From: JBCBKU01 sp965267475
Lineage (GTDB): Bacteria > Pseudomonadota > Alphaproteobacteria > Rhodobacterales > Rhodobacteraceae
DNA: 64,000 nt
Direction: 5' to 3'
Assembly: GCA_965267475.1 (NCBI GenBank)
Contig: OZ254079.1
Coordinates: 1,550,001 to 1,614,000, forward strand
Under the pieces are notes generated by a model, which was given only the letters and a program-made list of their open reading frames with translations, did not search any database and was not told where the DNA came from. Positions 63,747 to 64,000 of the stretch are shown here, piece by piece (position 1 is the stretch's first letter; every line of letters starts with the position of its first letter). Made by a program: the position numbers and the translations under genes.

Positions 63747-64000
63747 CTAGGCTGCCCCGGCAAGCTGCGACAATGCCGCTTCAAGCCGCGCGGCCTCGGC
63801 CTCTTTCTCGACCAGCAACTCCTGCGTCTCTTCGACCACTTCAGGCGGCGCGCTTTCGGCAAACTTTGGGTTGGACAAACGGCCTTTCAAACCGCCGATA
63901 TCCTTACCCAGCTTGCCCAGGGTCTTTTCAAGCCGGGCCTTTTCCGCATCAATATCAATGATATCTGCCAGGGGCAGGCAGAAGGTGCCGCCGGCAACTG
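63747..64000 (-). CDS. valS: Valyl-tRNA synthetase, C-terminal part (partial)
   Basis: The last ~84 codons of a minus-strand gene that runs off the window. The sequence GGTFCLPLADIIDIDAEKAR followed by LEKTLGKLGKDIGGLKGRLSNP and a long coiled coil is the C-terminal arm of ValRS. The stop codon is at 63747-63749. Confidence 0.93.
   Translation of the reverse strand, partial: VAGGTFCLPLADIIDIDAEKARLEKTLGKLGKDIGGLKGRLSNPKFAESAPPEVVEETQELLVEKEAEAARLEAALSQLAGAA

Overview
The window looks like a chromosome segment from an alphaproteobacterium of the Rhodobacteraceae (Roseobacter-type). The evidence is backbone gene content and protein style: a GntR-controlled TRAP transporter, valS-hisC, YgfZ, EF-P, a PopZ-like acidic protein and a short Pcm-type methyltransferase. 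No rRNA or other strict taxonomic marker is present, so this placement is an inference.

Layout. (1) 1-5.1 kb: accessory DNA with one very large HTH/nuclease-like/helical protein, probably antiviral, behind a promoter that overlaps a near-perfect palindrome. (2) 5.14-46.2 kb: a genomic island of about 41 kb inserted in the anticodon loop of a tRNA-Gly(TCC) gene. The left end has the orphaned 5' half of the tRNA, integrase arm-type repeats and a tyrosine integrase. The right end has a complete tRNA-Gly with its own upstream region, then a displaced 3' half. (3) 46.3-64 kb: ordinary backbone (GntR/TRAP operon, tRNA-Cys, Pcm-TolC-PopZ-like genes, EF-P, sulfotransferase, YgfZ, glycosyltransferase, ABC exporter, phosphatase, aminotransferases, 3' end of valS).

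The island cargo falls into blocks. 5.3-8.4 kb: integrase, an unknown protein, an AlpA-like HTH protein and a second HTH protein. 9.0-18.3 kb: a 2.4-kaa secreted SpvB/FG-GAP/RHS polymorphic toxin with a C-terminal EndoU-type nuclease, its putative immunity gene, and orphan toxin-tip and immunity-like genes. 18.5-27.9 kb: a compact type II secretion system (gspK, prepilin peptidase, gspG, J, I, F, D, C, M, L, E; no gspH seen). 28.3-31.7 kb: a TIR/beta-helix fusion, a broken P-loop kinase, a nuclease and an OB-fold protein. 32.0-34.1 kb: an unusual RiPP locus with a heme-oxygenase-like diiron enzyme, a LanM-type kinase/dehydratase lacking a cyclase, and a convergent NHLP-type precursor peptide. 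34.7-40.3 kb: a subtilase with a stand-alone propeptide-like partner, a PAP2/haloperoxidase-fold enzyme, a SARP/BTAD-TPR regulator and a V8-like protease. 40.9-45.7 kb: a zinc-ribbon protein and a two-reverse-transcriptase DRT3 antiphage operon, followed by a structured RNA with an ACACAC segment.

The most interesting candidates are the cyclase-less lanthipeptide-type RiPP locus, the DRT3 operon with its probable template RNA, the TIR/beta-helix protein, the duplicated sandwich-like module inside the RHS protein, the subtilase/propeptide pair, and the tRNA-restoring island. All functions rest on motif reading only; no database search was run.
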